Assembly (NCBI GenBank): GCA_013042125.1
Contig: JABDQS010000133.1
Coordinates: 1-6,728, forward strand
Reading direction: 5' to 3'
Origin: Eudoraea sp.
GTDB taxonomy: Bacteria > Bacteroidota > Bacteroidia > Flavobacteriales > Flavobacteriaceae
DNA length: 6,728 nucleotides
Part shown: positions 5,127-6,728 of the stretch, in pieces
Numbering within the stretch: the stretch's first letter is position 1
How the letters are laid out: each line of letters starts with the position of its first letter
Position numbers and translations under genes: made by a program
Notes under the pieces: model-generated
Told to the model about the DNA's origin: nothing
What the model saw: the letters and a program-made list of their open reading frames with translations, nothing else
The model's database searches: none

Positions 5127-6728
5127 ATGAAAACAGCGGTGTCAGAAATAGAACAACTGAATATTCCCGGGTTTACTACCCTCAGCGGGGCATGTCAGGA
5201 TATTCAGTTGTCTTATCAGGTATTTGGCCCTGCGCTGAACACGGCCCCAATTGTCCTTGTTAATCATGCTTTGACCGGAAACTCAAATGTTGCCGGGGAA
5301 GATGGTTGGTGGACCTCCCTGGTTGGGAAGGACAAGTGCATAGATACTCAAAAGTATACGGTGCTGGCCTTTAACATACCGGGTAACGTATATGACGGCT
5401 TTGTAATTGATAATTACAAGGATTTTGTAGCGGGAGACATTGCCCAGATCTTCCTGCAGGCACTGGCTATTTTAAAGGTTAAAAAATTGTATGCCATCAT
5501 TGGAGGATCCCTTGGGGGAGGAATTGCCTGGGAAATGGCTGCTCTGGATCCGGAGATCACCACTCATTTGATCCCTGTAGCGTCGGACTGGAAGTCGACC
5601 GACTGGTTGATCGCCAATTGTCAGATACAGGAACAATTCCTGACCAATTCGAAGCAACCTGTGCATGATGCGCGAATGCATGCCATGCTTTGTTATCGTA
5701 CCCCGGAATCCTTCAAGGAACGATTTCAAAGAAGCACTAATCAAGATCTGCAGGTTTTTAATGTGGAGAGTTGGCTGTTGCATCACGGAAGGAAACTTCA
5801 GGAACGTTTTCAATTGTCTGCTTATAAACTCACCAATCAATTACTGAAGACCATTGATATAAACAGGAATGGGAAAGAGGCTTTTGAAAAATTACAAAGG
5901 AGCCAAACCAACATTCATATCATCGGGGTAGATTCGGATCTGTTCTTTTCTGCCAGTGAGAATAAGGAGACCCATAAACAAATGGCTCAGGCCAGAAGTA
6001 ACGTAACCTATGGAGAGATTAAGTCGCTTCACGGTCATGATGCTTTTTTGATCGAATTCAGGCAAATGGAACAACTGCTGGAGGGGATCTTTGATCCCGA
6101 AAAGGCAGCCAAACGGTATAAGATCCTCAAATTTGGAGGGACATCCCTCGCCAATGGGGAGGGGATAGAAAGGGTGCTTGAGATCATTGCCTCCAAAGTG
6201 CAGGAAGGTGAGAAAATTGTGGTGGTGGTCTCTGCCAGGGAAATGGCCACAGATCAGTTAGACGCAATTTTGGAAAAGGCTGCCCGGGGAATGGATTATA
6301 TTAAGGAATTTGAGGCTTTTGAGAAGTACCAAAGACATAGTTATAAGAATGTAGACCTTTCTGACGAATTTCGGGAGTTGGTGCAGCTCCTGGAGGGTGT
6401 GGCTTTGCTGGGGGATTATAGTCCTAAGATCAGGGATCAGGTATTGGCCATTGGCGAATTGATCTCAACAAAACTGATCACCAAGCTTTTAATTGGCAAG
6501 GGGATACAGGCCCAACTTGCAGATTCAAGACAACTCATCATTACGGATAATACCTTTGGTGATGCCAAATTGCTGGAGGAAATTTCCAGAGAGCGGTCCG
6601 GCAGTTTTTTCAGGGAGTTAGATGCCTCCGTGATTCCGGTTATACCAGGATTTATTGGGGGTACTGAGGCAGGTGAAACTACCACTTTGGGAAGGAACGG
6701 CAGTAATTACACGGCTGCACTACTTGCC
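5127..6728 (+). CDS. metX-thrA: Fused homoserine O-acetyltransferase (MetX-like) / aspartokinase, probably with homoserine dehydrogenase beyond the window (3' truncated)
   Basis: 534 residues are visible with no stop up to the right edge. Residues about 12-320 are an alpha/beta-hydrolase of the MetX family, which acetylates homoserine with acetyl-CoA. It shows NHALTG (46-51), GWW (60-62), IDT (72-74), the nucleophile elbow GGSLGGG with Ser128, the ARMHAMLCYRT block (182-192), Asp271 in DSDLFF and His304 in LHGHDAFL. After a linker of about 10 residues (about 321-331) an aspartokinase domain begins with KFGGTS (335-340). It continues with VVVVSAREMATDQL (365-378), GELIS (443-447), PGFIGG (507-512) and LGRNGSNYTAALLA (521-534). 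The RNGS form is typical of ThrA/MetL aspartokinase-homoserine dehydrogenases, whereas single aspartokinases usually have RGGS. I therefore infer a dehydrogenase domain further on, which cannot be seen here. The frame is continuous, so this is a true fusion and not two adjacent genes. ATG 5127 is the first start after an in-frame TAA at 5118-5120, apart from a TTG at 5121. There is no Shine-Dalgarno sequence. It lies 64 bp after metY, with no terminator between, and likely shares the SAM-I-controlled transcript. Confidence 0.93.
   Translation, partial: MKTAVSEIEQLNIPGFTTLSGACQDIQLSYQVFGPALNTAPIVLVNHALTGNSNVAGEDGWWTSLVGKDKCIDTQKYTVLAFNIPGNVYDGFVIDNYKDFVAGDIAQIFLQALAILKVKKLYAIIGGSLGGGIAWEMAALDPEITTHLIPVASDWKSTDWLIANCQIQEQFLTNSKQPVHDARMHAMLCYRTPESFKERFQRSTNQDLQVFNVESWLLHHGRKLQERFQLSAYKLTNQLLKTIDINRNGKEAFEKLQRSQTNIHIIGVDSDLFFSASENKETHKQMAQARSNVTYGEIKSLHGHDAFLIEFRQMEQLLEGIFDPEKAAKRYKILKFGGTSLANGEGIERVLEIIASKVQEGEKIVVVVSAREMATDQLDAILEKAARGMDYIKEFEAFEKYQRHSYKNVDLSDEFRELVQLLEGVALLGDYSPKIRDQVLAIGELISTKLITKLLIGKGIQAQLADSRQLIITDNTFGDAKLLEEISRERSGSFFRELDASVIPVIPGFIGGTEAGETTTLGRNGSNYTAALLA

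Noticed and set aside
5472..5840. Minus-strand open frame within the MetX domain
   Set aside because: The plus frame here contains the catalytic serine and the conserved ARM...YRT block. The minus-strand frames at 5892-6250 and 6437-6685 and the small plus frame at 5665-5847 are likewise overlaps without support.

Overview
The window most likely comes from a marine-type member of the Flavobacteriia (Bacteroidetes). Two sites match the Bacteroidetes -7 promoter box TAnnTTTG. Start codons follow A-rich leaders with little or no Shine-Dalgarno sequence. The proteins (a K+-type membrane pyrophosphatase, a small deoxynucleoside kinase, MetK, MetY and a MetX-aspartokinase fusion) read like Flavobacteriaceae proteins. 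The genus cannot be named from this sequence alone.

Left part (1-1919): the C-terminal end of a membrane-bound, cation-pumping pyrophosphatase (hppA) carries an unusual soluble tail of about 94 residues. It meets a deoxynucleoside kinase gene on the opposite strand. A short, very symmetric hairpin between them can terminate transcription from both sides.

Middle and right part (2061-6728) is a methionine/SAM locus on the + strand. A TAnnTTTG promoter leads into what I read as a SAM-II riboswitch (2081-2130), followed by metK (SAM synthetase). A second TAnnTTTG promoter leads into a clear SAM-I (S-box) riboswitch (3538-3646), followed by metY (O-acetylhomoserine sulfhydrylase). A long ORF starting at 5127 then runs off the right edge. 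Its first 320 or so residues are a MetX-type homoserine O-acetyltransferase with the Ser-Asp-His triad. From about residue 331 it continues without a stop into an aspartokinase domain of the type found in ThrA/MetL (bifunctional aspartokinase/homoserine dehydrogenase). The homoserine dehydrogenase part is predicted to lie beyond the window.

Together these genes cover much of the path from aspartate to SAM. The fusion supplies aspartate phosphorylation, probably homoserine formation, and homoserine acetylation. MetY converts O-acetylhomoserine to homocysteine, and MetK makes SAM from methionine. SAM would feed back on both transcription units through two unrelated RNA folds. The two riboswitch classes side by side and the MetX-aspartokinase fusion are the most notable contents. 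No mobile element, CRISPR array, tRNA or rRNA was seen.
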